Origin: Demequina sp. B12
GTDB taxonomy: Bacteria > Actinomycetota > Actinomycetes > Actinomycetales > Demequinaceae
DNA length: 64,000 bases
Direction of reading: 5' to 3'
NCBI RefSeq assembly: GCF_028823635.1
Contig: NZ_JAPEHU010000001.1
Location: 124,001 to 188,000 of the forward strand
A program made the translations under genes and the position numbers. Shown in pieces: positions 50,358 through 59,824 of this stretch. Below the pieces are notes generated by a model. The model was not told the DNA's origin. It made no database searches and saw only the letters and a program-made list of their open reading frames with translations. Each line of letters starts with the position of its first letter. Positions within the stretch are counted from its first letter, which is position 1.

Positions 50358-50416
50358 GAGTGGAAAGAAATGCCTGTTATGGAGCGCTAAAACAGCGAAA
50401 TGGAGCCACTTCGCGG
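50358..50416. repeat. Long palindromic intergenic repeat, copy 6 (B-A arms)
   Basis: Left B arm GAGTGGAAAGAAATGCCTGT as in copy 3; right A arm AACAGCGAAATGGAGCCACT. It lies between co-directional genes (purQ end and ASCH start). Confidence 0.82.
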
Positions 50417-50464
50417 GGAAGGGGAGGCGGGGGTGGGACGGGGAAGGGGAGGCGGGAGGGGTTG

Positions 50465-51166
50465 CTAGGCCGTGGCGAGCAGCGCGTTGATGGCCGAGGT
50501 AAAGAAGCCCAGACCATCGGTACCGCCACGTCCAGCCTCGCGCGAGTCCGGGCCAAAGCCGGCCTCGACTGCGTGCTCGGGGTGCGGCATGAGGCCTACG
50601 ACGTTGCCCCGCTCGTTCGTGATGCCCGCGATGTTGCGGCGCGAACCGTTGGGGTTCACGTCGACGTAGCGGAACGCCACCCGGCCCTCGGCCTCGAGCT
50701 GGTCCAGCGTGCGCTCATCTGCCACGTACTGACCGTCTTGGTTCTTGAGCGGGATAGTGATGTCTTCACCCGACTCGTAGGCATTAGTCCACGCGGTGTC
50801 GTTGTTCTCTACACGCAACACCTGGTCACGGCAGATGAAGTGCAGGTGGTCGTTCTTGATCATGGAGCCGGGCAGCAAGTGGACCTCAGTCAACACCTGG
50901 AAACCGTTGCAGATACCCAGCACGGGCATCCCGCCATTCGCGGCGTCCACGACCTGCTCCATGATAGGCGAGAAGCGGGAGATTGCTCCGGCCCGCAGGT
51001 AGTCGCCGTAGGAGAAGCCACCGGGCAGCACCACGGCGTCAACGTTCTGCAGGTCGTGGTCTGCGTGGAACAGGTTCACGGCCTCCGCACCAGCAAGGCG
51101 CACAGCGCGTGCAGCATCGCGGTCGTCAAGAGTGCCGGGGAAGGTGACGACGCCGATGCGTGTCAT
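50465..51166 (-). CDS. purQ: Phosphoribosylformylglycinamidine synthase subunit PurQ
   Basis: 233 residues. Class I glutaminase that feeds ammonia to Pur[35 protein letters not shown], nucleophile Cys in GICNGFQVL, and C-terminal His/Glu in [11 protein letters not shown]. Coupled to purS by ATGA. Confidence 0.97.
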   Translation of the reverse strand: MTRIGVVTFPGTLDDRDAARAVRLAGAEAVNLFHADHDLQNVDAVVLPGGFSYGDYLRAGAISRFSPIMEQVVDAANGGMPVLGICNGFQVLTEVHLLPGSMIKNDHLHFICRDQVLRVENNDTAWTNAYESGEDITIPLKNQDGQYVADERTLDQLEAEGRVAFRYVDVNPNGSRRNIAGITNERGNVVGLMPHPEHAVEAGFGPDSREAGRGGTDGLGFFTSAINALLATA

Positions 51167-51414
51167 GAGTTCACAACCTCCACAGCCACCACGTCTTCAA
51201 TGACCGGGTTGGACAGCATCGTCTCAGCGGCTTCGCGAGCCTGAGCGAGCAGTTCCTCGGTCACTTCACCGTCGACCGTGAGTTCGAAGCGCTTGCCCTG
51301 GCGTACACCAGCGAAACCTTCGAATCCCAGGCGCGGAAGCGCGTTGCCGACAGCCTTGCCCTGGGGGTCAAGGATTTCGGGCTTGGGCATGACGTGAACA
51401 ACGATCGTGGCCAT
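51163..51414 (-). CDS. purS: Phosphoribosylformylglycinamidine synthase subunit PurS
   Basis: 83 residues. The small bridging subunit of the PurLQS complex: [46 protein letters not shown]. Leaderless-type start: TAGACT, 7 bases, ATG. Confidence 0.96.
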   Translation of the reverse strand: MATIVVHVMPKPEILDPQGKAVGNALPRLGFEGFAGVRQGKRFELTVDGEVTEELLAQAREAAETMLSNPVIEDVVAVEVVNS

Positions 51415-51421
51415 GGCACGA

Positions 51422-51427
51422 AGTCTA
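51422..51427 (-). promoter_or_regulatory. -10 box of purSQ (leaderless)
   Basis: TAGACT followed by 7 bases and the ATG at 51414. The same hexamer and spacing occur at purD. Confidence 0.5.
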
Positions 51428-51437
51428 GCGGTAGGAA

Positions 51438-51902
51438 CTATTCGCCTGAGCCCCGCACAGATCCCGTGAGCTCTTCGTCAGTGTCGCCGGTCACCAAGCA
51501 CGCCACCTGGCGATCGCCTTCGCCCCAGGTGTACTCGGAGGGGTAGATCACGGACACGTAGTACCGGGAGTCTTCGTAGGCAGCTCCCACGTAGCCTTCG
51601 AACTCCGCCAGGCAGGACTCTTCCGTGGTGGTGGCAACGGTGTCCGGGTACTCCTCAACGCTCAACGTTTCGGCGTAGTAGACCTCGGCATGGTGTGGCT
51701 CGGCGCAGTCCACGACGGGCAGGGCACCTACTTCGGTGAGGGTGTCCGAGGTGAGGCCCTCGTCCACCACGCATTCGCCGACGGTGAGTTCGAGTTCGCT
51801 GACGTCAACGTCGGAGCCAAAATAGCTGTCCAGCGCGGAGCAACCGGATAGCGCCAGCATTGCGGCGAACGCAGTAACAACGAGTGACATGCTGCGGCGC
51901 AT
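51438..51902 (-). CDS. Lipoprotein with septum-formation-type domain
   Basis: 154 residues. Lipobox LALSGC (Cys about 20-21). The mature part VGECVVDEGLTSDTLTEVGALPVVDCAEPHHAEVYYAETL...ESCLAEFEGYVGAAYEDSRYYVSVIYPSEYTWGEGDRQVACLV has the four-cysteine, C-x-H-AEV pattern of the actinobacterial Septum_form family. Function unclear despite the family name. GGGGAGG lies 7 nt before ATG 51902; an upstream TTG (51917) is less likely. Confidence 0.85.
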   Translation of the reverse strand: MRRSMSLVVTAFAAMLALSGCSALDSYFGSDVDVSELELTVGECVVDEGLTSDTLTEVGALPVVDCAEPHHAEVYYAETLSVEEYPDTVATTTEESCLAEFEGYVGAAYEDSRYYVSVIYPSEYTWGEGDRQVACLVTGDTDEELTGSVRGSGE

Positions 51903-52104
51903 GACGGGCCTCCCCAAGAATGTGCGATCTGAGCGGCCGCAAGCGCGGCGACAGCGCTCAACCTAACAGCGCCACACGCGCACGGCTAGGGGAACGGAAC
52001 GTGACTGTGGGGATTTGGGCTACCTGGCCCCTAGGTAGCATGAGGGTCGACGCGTCGCCGTTGGCGCGCCGACCCTCCCACTGTCTCACAGGATTGGCAC
52101 CGCC

Positions 52105-52863
52105 ATGCCCACCCTCATTGACGCTGCCTCGCTTGCGTTGGCGTCCGCCCCAGAAATCATCGACTCCGCGCTCGGAACGTTGCGGACCGTGCTGGAGTAC
52201 ATCGGCACGATGGCGTTCGCTATCTCTGGGGCGGTGGCGGCGGGCCGCAAGCGTATGGACTGGGTCGGAGCTGTGGTGCTGGCGGGCATGGTGGCAGTGG
52301 GCGGCGGAACCATGCGTGACGTCATCCTTGACGTTCCCGTGTTCTGGATGGAAAGCCCCAGTTTCCTGGTGGTGAGTATTGGGGTGGGGTTGGCGGTAGC
52401 GCTGTTTGCTCGCTGGCATCCGTTGGACCGGTTGGAACGGTTCCGCATTGTGCAGGCGTCCGATGCCATTGGCCTGGCCGTGTTTGTGGTGGTGGGTACG
52501 GGGGTAGCGATCGATGCGGGGGCGTCGCTGTTTGTCGCGGCTGTCATGGGTGTCCTCACCGGCGTGGGTGGCGGCATCATTCGCGATCTGCTGGCCAACG
52601 ATGTGCCCGACGTGCTGCGCAACGGCCAGTTCTACGCCACCGCGGCGCTTGCGGGTGCGGCGGTCTATGCGGTGCTGTTGTGGTTCGACGTTCCCCGGAC
52701 CCTGGTTTTCTGGGTTCCCATGGTGGTGATCTTGGGGGTGCGATTAGCGTCCATCAAGTTCGGCTGGGGTGTCCCCACGGTGGGCGGCAAGCGCGTCGAC
52801 ATCGACGCCCCGCACGGCCATCCACAACACAGCCATTCTGGTCCTGACCAGCCCTCTGCGTGA
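52105..52863 (+). CDS. TRIC-family (YadS/UPF0126) cation channel protein
   Basis: 252 residues with seven membrane helices in two inverted triplets, each with the glycine signature (VGGGTMRDVIL and VGGGIIRDLLAN) found in prokaryotic TRIC channels. The C-terminus is His-rich (APHGHPQHSHSG). Homotrimeric K+/cation channel, or amino-acid-linked in some reports. ATG 52105 with ACAGGA upstream. Confidence 0.92.
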   Translation: MPTLIDAASLALASAPEIIDSALGTLRTVLEYIGTMAFAISGAVAAGRKRMDWVGAVVLAGMVAVGGGTMRDVILDVPVFWMESPSFLVVSIGVGLAVALFARWHPLDRLERFRIVQASDAIGLAVFVVVGTGVAIDAGASLFVAAVMGVLTGVGGGIIRDLLANDVPDVLRNGQFYATAALAGAAVYAVLLWFDVPRTLVFWVPMVVILGVRLASIKFGWGVPTVGGKRVDIDAPHGHPQHSHSGPDQPSA

Positions 52864-52955
52864 GGTAATCTCGCTGGTCAAGACGAAGCGATTCGACCTC
52901 CGGTCAATCCGAGTCCGTTCCGCACGTTAGGTCCGCCACAACGACGAGGTAAGCG

Positions 52956-54419
52956 ATGCCCGCGATCATCCCCCAGCCGCTGCAGGTTTCCACGCCCCAA
53001 GGCACCACCGCACTGTCCCTGGACGGCGCCGTTTTCATTGCCGGACCCAGTGCCACGGAACAACGCATCGCCCTGCAAGCATCGGCTTTGATGAGCGCCG
53101 ATGCCGGGGTGACGGTCCCGCTCACAGAGGCACCAGAGCCGGGGGCACCCGCGATTCAGTTGCGTATCGACGCCGCGGCAGGGCCTGAGGGTTCCGACCA
53201 CCCGGAGCGCTACACGGTCGACACCACCGTCCGTCCCGCAGTGGTGTCCGGCGCGACCCCCGCAGGCCTGTACTACGGCGTTCAGACGTTGCGCCAGCTC
53301 GTCACCACGGACACATTCGGAGCGCCCGCACTCGAAGCCGTGGTGGTCACCGACGCGCCCCGCTACGGATGGCGGGGACTGACCCTCGACATCGCACGCA
53401 ACTTCTTCCCCATGAAGCAGTTGGAGATCGTGATCGACGTGCTCGCGTCATACAAGTTCAACGTGCTTCACCTGCACCTCACGGATGACCAGGGGTGGCG
53501 CATCGAAAACCCTTCGCGTCCCGAACTGGCCAAGCTCTCCTCCGACACTTCGAACAGCGGCAAAGCAGGCGGCTATCTCACGCTCGCCGACTTCCGCCAG
53601 CTCCAGGACTACGCCGCGGAACGGTTCGTGACAGTCGTCCCTGAGATCGACATGCCCGGCCACACCAACGCCGCCACCGCGATCTACGGCGACCTGCGCC
53701 CCGACGGCAAGGCCACCGACAAGTACGAAGGAATGGAAGTGGGCTTCTCCCAGCTCACGTTCGATTTGCCCACCACCGAGCCGTTCATTCGGGACGTGCT
53801 GACGGACATGGCAGGCATCACCGACGGCGACTACTTGCACGTGGGCGGCGACGAAGCCCTCACGTTGGGCGCCGAGGAATACGCGAAGTTCATCACGCTT
53901 CTTGAAGATGTGGTGGCAGACACCGGCAAGCAGGTCATCATGTGGCAGGAAGCCGCTGCCGCACCCACGCGCCCTGGCACCATCGTGCAGTACTGGGACA
54001 CTCGCTCCGACAAGACGCCGTTCGTTGAAGCGGCCAAGCGTGGCTCGCGCTTCATCATGTCTCCTGGCAACCACGCCTATTTGGACATGAAGTACACCGC
54101 CGAGTACCCGCTAGGCCAGGACTGGGCTGGACTCATCGAGGCACGCACCGCCTACGACTGGGACCCCGCAACTGTCATTGAGGGCGTTCCCGAAGACCAG
54201 ATTCACGGTGTCGAGGCAGCTCTCTGGACAGAGACGCTGTCCACTCAGGACGAACTGTTCGACATGCTGCTGCCGCGCCTCACCGCGACCGCGGAGGTGG
54301 CGTGGACCGCTCCCGAACGCAAGGACTGGGAAGACTACCGCGCACGCGTGGCTGTTGCCGCCGCGTCATGGCGTCGCGACGGGCTCGCGTTCCACCAGTC
54401 GCCACAGATCGACTGGTGA
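52956..54419 (+). CDS. GH20 beta-N-acetylhexosaminidase
   Basis: 487 residues. N-terminal GH20b-type alpha/beta domain (about 1-130), then the catalytic barrel: YGWRGLTLDIARNFFPMKQLEIVIDVLASYKFNVLHLHLTDDQGWRIE, EIDMPGHTNA, catalytic Asp-Glu in YLHVGGDEAL, VQYWDTR and a Trp pair near EAALWTETL. It removes terminal GlcNAc/GalNAc, for example from chito-oligosaccharides. No signal peptide, so it would act in the cytoplasm on imported sugars. GAGGT lies about 9 nt before ATG 52956. It is convergent with purC (10-base gap). Confidence 0.94.
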   Translation: MPAIIPQPLQVSTPQGTTALSLDGAVFIAGPSATEQRIALQASALMSADAGVTVPLTEAPEPGAPAIQLRIDAAAGPEGSDHPERYTVDTTVRPAVVSGATPAGLYYGVQTLRQLVTTDTFGAPALEAVVVTDAPRYGWRGLTLDIARNFFPMKQLEIVIDVLASYKFNVLHLHLTDDQGWRIENPSRPELAKLSSDTSNSGKAGGYLTLADFRQLQDYAAERFVTVVPEIDMPGHTNAATAIYGDLRPDGKATDKYEGMEVGFSQLTFDLPTTEPFIRDVLTDMAGITDGDYLHVGGDEALTLGAEEYAKFITLLEDVVADTGKQVIMWQEAAAAPTRPGTIVQYWDTRSDKTPFVEAAKRGSRFIMSPGNHAYLDMKYTAEYPLGQDWAGLIEARTAYDWDPATVIEGVPEDQIHGVEAALWTETLSTQDELFDMLLPRLTATAEVAWTAPERKDWEDYRARVAVAAASWRRDGLAFHQSPQIDW

Positions 54420-54429
54420 CCGCGCGGCG

Positions 54430-55326
54430 CTACTGCTTGGCGAGGCGGTCGAACGCCTCCAGGTAGCGCTGGCGGGTGCGTTCCACGACATCGGCTGGCA
54501 ACGCTGGCGGGGGTGTCTCTGAGGACTTGTCCCAGCCAGATTCGGTGCTGGTGAGCCAGTCGCGGACGAACTGCTTGTCGAAGCTGGGTTGAGCCTTGCC
54601 CGGCTCCCAGGTGTCCTCCGGCCAGAACCGGCTGGAGTCGGGGGTCAGGACCTCGTCGCCCAAGACGATGCGGCCTTCGCTGTCGCGTCCGAACTCGAAC
54701 TTGGTGTCCGCCAGGATGATGCCCTTGGCGGCGGCGATGTCGTGCGCACGCTTGTAAACCTCGATGGTGAGGCGGCGCAGTTCTTCCGCGTCTTCCTGAC
54801 CCAGCAACGCCGCGACCGCGTCGAAGCTCACGTTCTCGTCGTGCTTGCCAACCTCTGCTTTGGTGGCGGGGGTGAAGATGGGTTCCGGCAGGCGCGATCC
54901 GTCTTCCAAGCCTTCCGGCAGGGGGATGCCGCACACGGTGCCCGATTCGCGATACTCGGCTAGACCGGAACCGGTGAGGTATCCGCGTGCCACGCATTCC
55001 ACGGAGAACATCTGGAGCCGCTGACACACCATGGCGCGGCCTTGAACCTCCGCAGGCACGGGAGCTTCAACGGTGTGGTTGGGGACAATGTCCGCCACCT
55101 GGTCGAACCACCACAGGCTGAGGCCCGTCAGCACTCCGCCCTTGCCGGGGATCTCTGTGGGCAGCACCCAGTCGTAGGCACTGATGCGGTCCGATGCGAC
55201 CACCAGCACCACGTCACCGCGCGGATGTGGTTCCACGGGTTCGTAGAGGTCCCGGATCTTGCCGGAGTAGATGTGGCGCCAGCCGTCCAGCTCTGGAGCC
55301 GTGGGTTCGATGACGTGACCGGCCAT
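54430..55326 (-). CDS. purC: Phosphoribosylaminoimidazole-succinocarboxamide synthase
   Basis: 298 residues. It joins CAIR and aspartate to SAICAR: HIYSGKIRDLYE, LVVASDRISAYDWVLPTEIPGKGGVLTGLSLWWF, VECVARGYLTGSGLAEY, ADTKFEFGRD, DEVLTPDSSRFW. This is the long bacterial/yeast-like form. Start TAATG overlaps the purD stop by one base. Confidence 0.97.
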   Translation of the reverse strand: MAGHVIEPTAPELDGWRHIYSGKIRDLYEPVEPHPRGDVVLVVASDRISAYDWVLPTEIPGKGGVLTGLSLWWFDQVADIVPNHTVEAPVPAEVQGRAMVCQRLQMFSVECVARGYLTGSGLAEYRESGTVCGIPLPEGLEDGSRLPEPIFTPATKAEVGKHDENVSFDAVAALLGQEDAEELRRLTIEVYKRAHDIAAAKGIILADTKFEFGRDSEGRIVLGDEVLTPDSSRFWPEDTWEPGKAQPSFDKQFVRDWLTSTESGWDKSSETPPPALPADVVERTRQRYLEAFDRLAKQ

Positions 55327-56612
55327 TAGGCGAGTGCCTCTCGTGCGTTGGCTTCACCTTCTGCGGCTTTGAGTGCGATGTCGCTGCGGTGGTGGGAGCC
55401 GGGAAGGTCGATCTTGGCCAGGGCGTCGTATGCCGCGGCGCGGGCATCGGCGAGTGTGGTGCCGCGACCCACCACAGACAGGACACGTCCACCTGCCGCG
55501 ACCAACTGTCCTTCGCTGTCGGTCGCAGTGCCGGCGTGGAGGACGTGAGCACCGTCAACGTTTTCGGCAGCGTCGGTTCCGGTGATGGGGTCGCCCTTGC
55601 GCGCTGATTCTGGGTAACCGTGGGAGGCAAGCACCACGGTCACGAACGCGTCGTCGCTCCACACCAGGGGGTCGATGTCGTGGAGGTGGCCTTCCGCGGC
55701 AGCCAGCAGCACGCCGCCTAGCGGGGTTTCGAGGCGGGCGAGCACGGACTGTGTTTCCGGGTCACCGAACCGCGCGTTGAACTCCACCACGCGCAGGCCC
55801 TTGCTGGTCAGCGCGAGTCCGCAGTACAGCACTCCGGAGAACGGTGTTCCGCGGCGGGCCATCTCGTCGACAGTGGGCTGAGCGACATTGTTGACGACTT
55901 GCTCCACCAGGTCGATGGGGGCCCATGGCAGTGGCGTGTATGCGCCCATGCCGCCGGTGTTGAGGCCTGCGTCGCCGTCGTAGGCGCGCTTGAAGTCTTG
56001 GGCGGGCTGCAGTGGGATGACGGTGGCACCGTCGCAGATGCAGAACAGGGAGACTTCGGGGCCGTCAAGGAACTCTTCGATGACGATAGTGCCGCCTGCG
56101 TCCAGGATCGCTTGACCGTGGGCGGTGGCTTCATCGCGGTTGTCGGTGACGACCACACCCTTGCCGGCGGCGAGTCCATCGTCCTTCACTACGTAGGGGG
56201 CGCCGAACTCTGCGAGGGCCGCATCCAGGTGGTCGCGAGTGGTGCACACGCGCGGTTCGGCGGTGGGGACTTTCGCGGCGGCCATGATTTCTTTGGCGAA
56301 TGCTTTGGAGCCTTCGAGCATGGCGGCTTCTGCGCTGGGGCCGAACACGGGGATGCCTGCGTCACGCACGGCGTCGGCCACTCCGGCAACGAGTGGTGCT
56401 TCCGGCCCCACGACCACCAGGTCTGCACCCAGGTCGGTGGCGAGTGCGGCCACGGCCGCGCCGTCGTTCGCGTCACCTGCGTGCAGCGTCGCAATCTGGC
56501 CGATGCCGGGGTTGCCCGGAACGGCGTGCAGTTCGGTGACCGCGGGGTCAAGGTGGAGGGAGCGGGCAATGGCGTGCTCACGGGCTCCCGGGCCGACAAT
56601 CAGTACCTTCAC
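55326..56612 (-). CDS. purD: Phosphoribosylamine--glycine ligase
   Basis: 428 residues. ATP-grasp enzyme for GAR formation: MKVLIVGPGAREHAIARSL, VVGPEAPLVAGVAD, GAPYVVKDDGLAAGKGVVV, EEFLDGPEVSLF, TGGMGAYTPLPW, FNARFGDPETQ. The GTG at 56612 fits the family N-terminus; it lies 7 bases behind TAGACT, so the purDC mRNA is probably leaderless. Confidence 0.97.
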   Translation of the reverse strand: MKVLIVGPGAREHAIARSLHLDPAVTELHAVPGNPGIGQIATLHAGDANDGAAVAALATDLGADLVVVGPEAPLVAGVADAVRDAGIPVFGPSAEAAMLEGSKAFAKEIMAAAKVPTAEPRVCTTRDHLDAALAEFGAPYVVKDDGLAAGKGVVVTDNRDEATAHGQAILDAGGTIVIEEFLDGPEVSLFCICDGATVIPLQPAQDFKRAYDGDAGLNTGGMGAYTPLPWAPIDLVEQVVNNVAQPTVDEMARRGTPFSGVLYCGLALTSKGLRVVEFNARFGDPETQSVLARLETPLGGVLLAAAEGHLHDIDPLVWSDDAFVTVVLASHGYPESARKGDPITGTDAAENVDGAHVLHAGTATDSEGQLVAAGGRVLSVVGRGTTLADARAAAYDALAKIDLPGSHHRSDIALKAAEGEANAREALA

Positions 56613-56619
56613 GCGTGTG

Positions 56620-56625
56620 AGTCTA
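56620..56625 (-). promoter_or_regulatory. -10 box of purDC (leaderless)
   Basis: TAGACT, 7 bases, GTG 56612. Same arrangement as purS. Confidence 0.5.
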
Positions 56626-56741
56626 GCGAGGTGTGGAACGAGCCTCACCCGGCTGGTATCCACAAGTCTCTGTCAGCGCCAGCAGGTGGGGGTTCGTCCT
56701 GGCTATTCTCGGCAAACCAAGAACAACGGGAACAACACACC

Positions 56742-57086
56742 ATGCCCCTCACACCCAGCATTCCTTGGATGGCCCGGGACCCTAGAGAGCACCTCGAGTT
56801 CGAGGGCCATCTGGACACCGTGCTCGCCGCGATCGCGCATCCTGCACGCCGGTTCCTCCTGCAAATCATGGAGGGCGACGGCGCCACAGCATCCGACCTC
56901 TCAGCATCAGTGGCCGACACCTTTGGCGTCTCCACAGCGCGAGGCTCCCACCACCTACAAGTGCTCGCCAAAGCCGGTCTTGTCACCGTGAGCAAAGACG
57001 GCCCCACCCGGCACTACCGCTGCGATCCCCATCGCCTCGGCCACGTCGAAACCTGGATATCAGCCATCCGCACCATCGCGACATGA
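56742..57086 (+). CDS. ArsR/HTH_20-type regulator
   Basis: 114 residues. Winged helix: LDTVLAAIAHPARRFLLQIMEG, ATASDLSASVADTFGVSTARGSHHLQVLAKAGLVTVSKDGPTRHYRCD. No metal-binding cysteines. Start ATG 56742 lacks a clear SD (GGGAACAACACACC). Its target is not evident; it is divergent from purD. Confidence 0.85.
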   Translation: MPLTPSIPWMARDPREHLEFEGHLDTVLAAIAHPARRFLLQIMEGDGATASDLSASVADTFGVSTARGSHHLQVLAKAGLVTVSKDGPTRHYRCDPHRLGHVETWISAIRTIAT

Positions 57087-57106
57087 CTCCCCACAACACA
57101 GAAACC

Positions 57107-57146
57107 CCCTTCCCGCACCGTGTCTCCACGGGCCAGGGAAGAGGGC
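57107..57146 (-). terminator. Hairpin behind purA
   Basis: CCCCCTTCCC and GGGAAGAGGG pair around a 20-base loop, between the convergent ArsR-type gene and purA. Confidence 0.5.
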
Positions 57147-57179
57147 CTCTGGTGAACGCTACGCAGTAGCGACGGCTAG

Positions 57180-58478
57180 TTAGGCGCCGCGAGCGTGAAG
57201 CAAGTCGTGGTTGACGATGATCTCGTCACGGCCCGGACCCACACCAATCGCGGAAATCCGGCAGTTCGAAATCTTCTCCAACGCCATCACATAGTCCTGC
57301 GCAGTCTGAGGCAAGTCGGAGAACTCGCGCGCCCCAGAAATGTCCTCATCCCAGCCGGGCAAGTTCTCATAAATGGGCGTCGCAGCGGCGAAGTCAGCCT
57401 GATCCTGCGGCAGCTCCTCATGACGCACACCGTTGACGTCATACGCCACGCACACGGGAATCTCCTTGAGACCCGTCAGCACATCAAGCTTGGTCAGAAC
57501 CAAGTCCGTCAAACCGTTGATACGCGACGCATAACGCGCGATCACCGCGTCATACCAACCACAACGGCGCGCACGGCCCGTAGTAGTACCAAACTCGTGG
57601 CCCACCTGAGCCAAGTGCTCGCCGTACTCGTCGAACAGTTCAGTGGGCATCGGCCCCTCACCCACACGGGTGGTGTACGCCTTCACAATGCCAATCACAG
57701 AGTCAATGCGCGTAGGCCCCACACCCGAACCCGTCGACGCACCACCAGCAGTCGCGGACGACGACGTCACAAACGGATACGTGCCGTGGTCGACATCAAG
57801 CATGGTGGCCTGACCGCCCTCGAACAACACCGTCTCACCACGGTCAAGCGCCTGGTTCAACACCAACGACGTATCCGTCACCATCGGCTGGAGCCGGTCG
57901 CGGTACTGCAACAGCTCGTCAGCAACCTCATCAACAGAGATCGCACGGCGGTTGTACACCTTGACCAGCAAGTGATTCTTCTGTTCGAGCGCGCCCTCGA
58001 TCTTGTCGCGCAACAACTCCTCGTCGAACAGGTCGCCCATGCGGATACCTAGACGGTTGATCTTGTCCGCATACGCCGGGCCAATGCCACGGCCAGTCGT
58101 ACCAATCTTGCGCTTGCCCAAGAAACGTTCAGACACGTTGTCCAACGTGCGCGCATACGGAGCAATCACGTGCGCAGCATTAGAGACGAGCAGCTTGGAC
58201 GGGTCAACACCCCGCTCAATCAGCGCATCAATCTCCTTGAACAACACGGAGATGTCAACGACCACACCGTTACCGATGACAGGCGTCACCCCCGGGGTCA
58301 GAATGCCGGAAGGCAGCAAATGCAGCGCGAACTTCTGGTCACCAATGACAACCGTGTGGCCCGCGTTGTTTCCCCCGTTGAACTTCACCACATAGTCGAC
58401 GCGCGAACCCAGCACATCGGTGGCCTTGCCCTTGCCTTCGTCGCCCCACTGGGCGCCGACAATCACTACTCCGGGCAT
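57180..58478 (-). CDS. purA: Adenylosuccinate synthetase
   Basis: 432 residues. It converts IMP, aspartate and GTP to adenylosuccinate. Motifs: [17 protein letters not shown] (P-loop-like), [52 protein letters not shown] and [21 protein letters not shown] before ATG 58478. Single-gene unit. Confidence 0.97.
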   Translation of the reverse strand: MPGVVIVGAQWGDEGKGKATDVLGSRVDYVVKFNGGNNAGHTVVIGDQKFALHLLPSGILTPGVTPVIGNGVVVDISVLFKEIDALIERGVDPSKLLVSNAAHVIAPYARTLDNVSERFLGKRKIGTTGRGIGPAYADKINRLGIRMGDLFDEELLRDKIEGALEQKNHLLVKVYNRRAISVDEVADELLQYRDRLQPMVTDTSLVLNQALDRGETVLFEGGQATMLDVDHGTYPFVTSSSATAGGASTGSGVGPTRIDSVIGIVKAYTTRVGEGPMPTELFDEYGEHLAQVGHEFGTTTGRARRCGWYDAVIARYASRINGLTDLVLTKLDVLTGLKEIPVCVAYDVNGVRHEELPQDQADFAAATPIYENLPGWDEDISGAREFSDLPQTAQDYVMALEKISNCRISAIGVGPGRDEIIVNHDLLHARGA

Positions 58479-58602
58479 CTGCCCTCTCCCCTCACCCCGG
58501 TTCTTTGCCGGGGGCTTGGTGCCGCGGGTCTATCCCGCGTTGTCTATCCGACCATACGCGCGAGAATCCTACGCGACGCCGCGCGCGCATCGGCCAGACG
58601 TA

Positions 58603-58642
58603 CGTCAGCCCCGGGGTGTCTACCGACTCCCCGGGGCTGACG
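58603..58642 (-). terminator. Terminator hairpin between fba and purA
   Basis: CGTCAGCCCCGGGG and CCCCGGGGCTGACG, 14-base perfect stem with a 12-base loop, directly behind the fba stop. Confidence 0.85.
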
Positions 58643-58658
58643 CGCCGAATGGTCGGAC

Positions 58659-59678
<1,020 letters not shown>

Positions 59679-59824
59679 GTGTCTCTCCTGAAGTTGTGTG
59701 GTTGGAACCGTCGTCCATTCTGTCAGATATCAAGAGCACACGGTATGGGTCCGTGGTCCCGTGCGCAGGGCCGATGCCTGGGACCGGCGAGGATCACAGG
59801 CGTCACGGGCCGATGCGTTGGGCG
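59679..59824. other. fba upstream region with three GGGCCGATGC motifs
   Basis: Between the sigma-factor 3' end and fba. GGGCCGATGC occurs around 59768, 59808 and (just inside the sigma gene end) 59828, all in the same orientation; the last two sit in a 20-base tandem duplication (GGCGTCACGGGCCGATGCGT). Confidence 0.7.

Noticed and set aside
642-50416. Palindromic repeats as a CRISPR array.
   Set aside because: Copies are dispersed over 50 kb with no regular spacers and no cas genes in the window.
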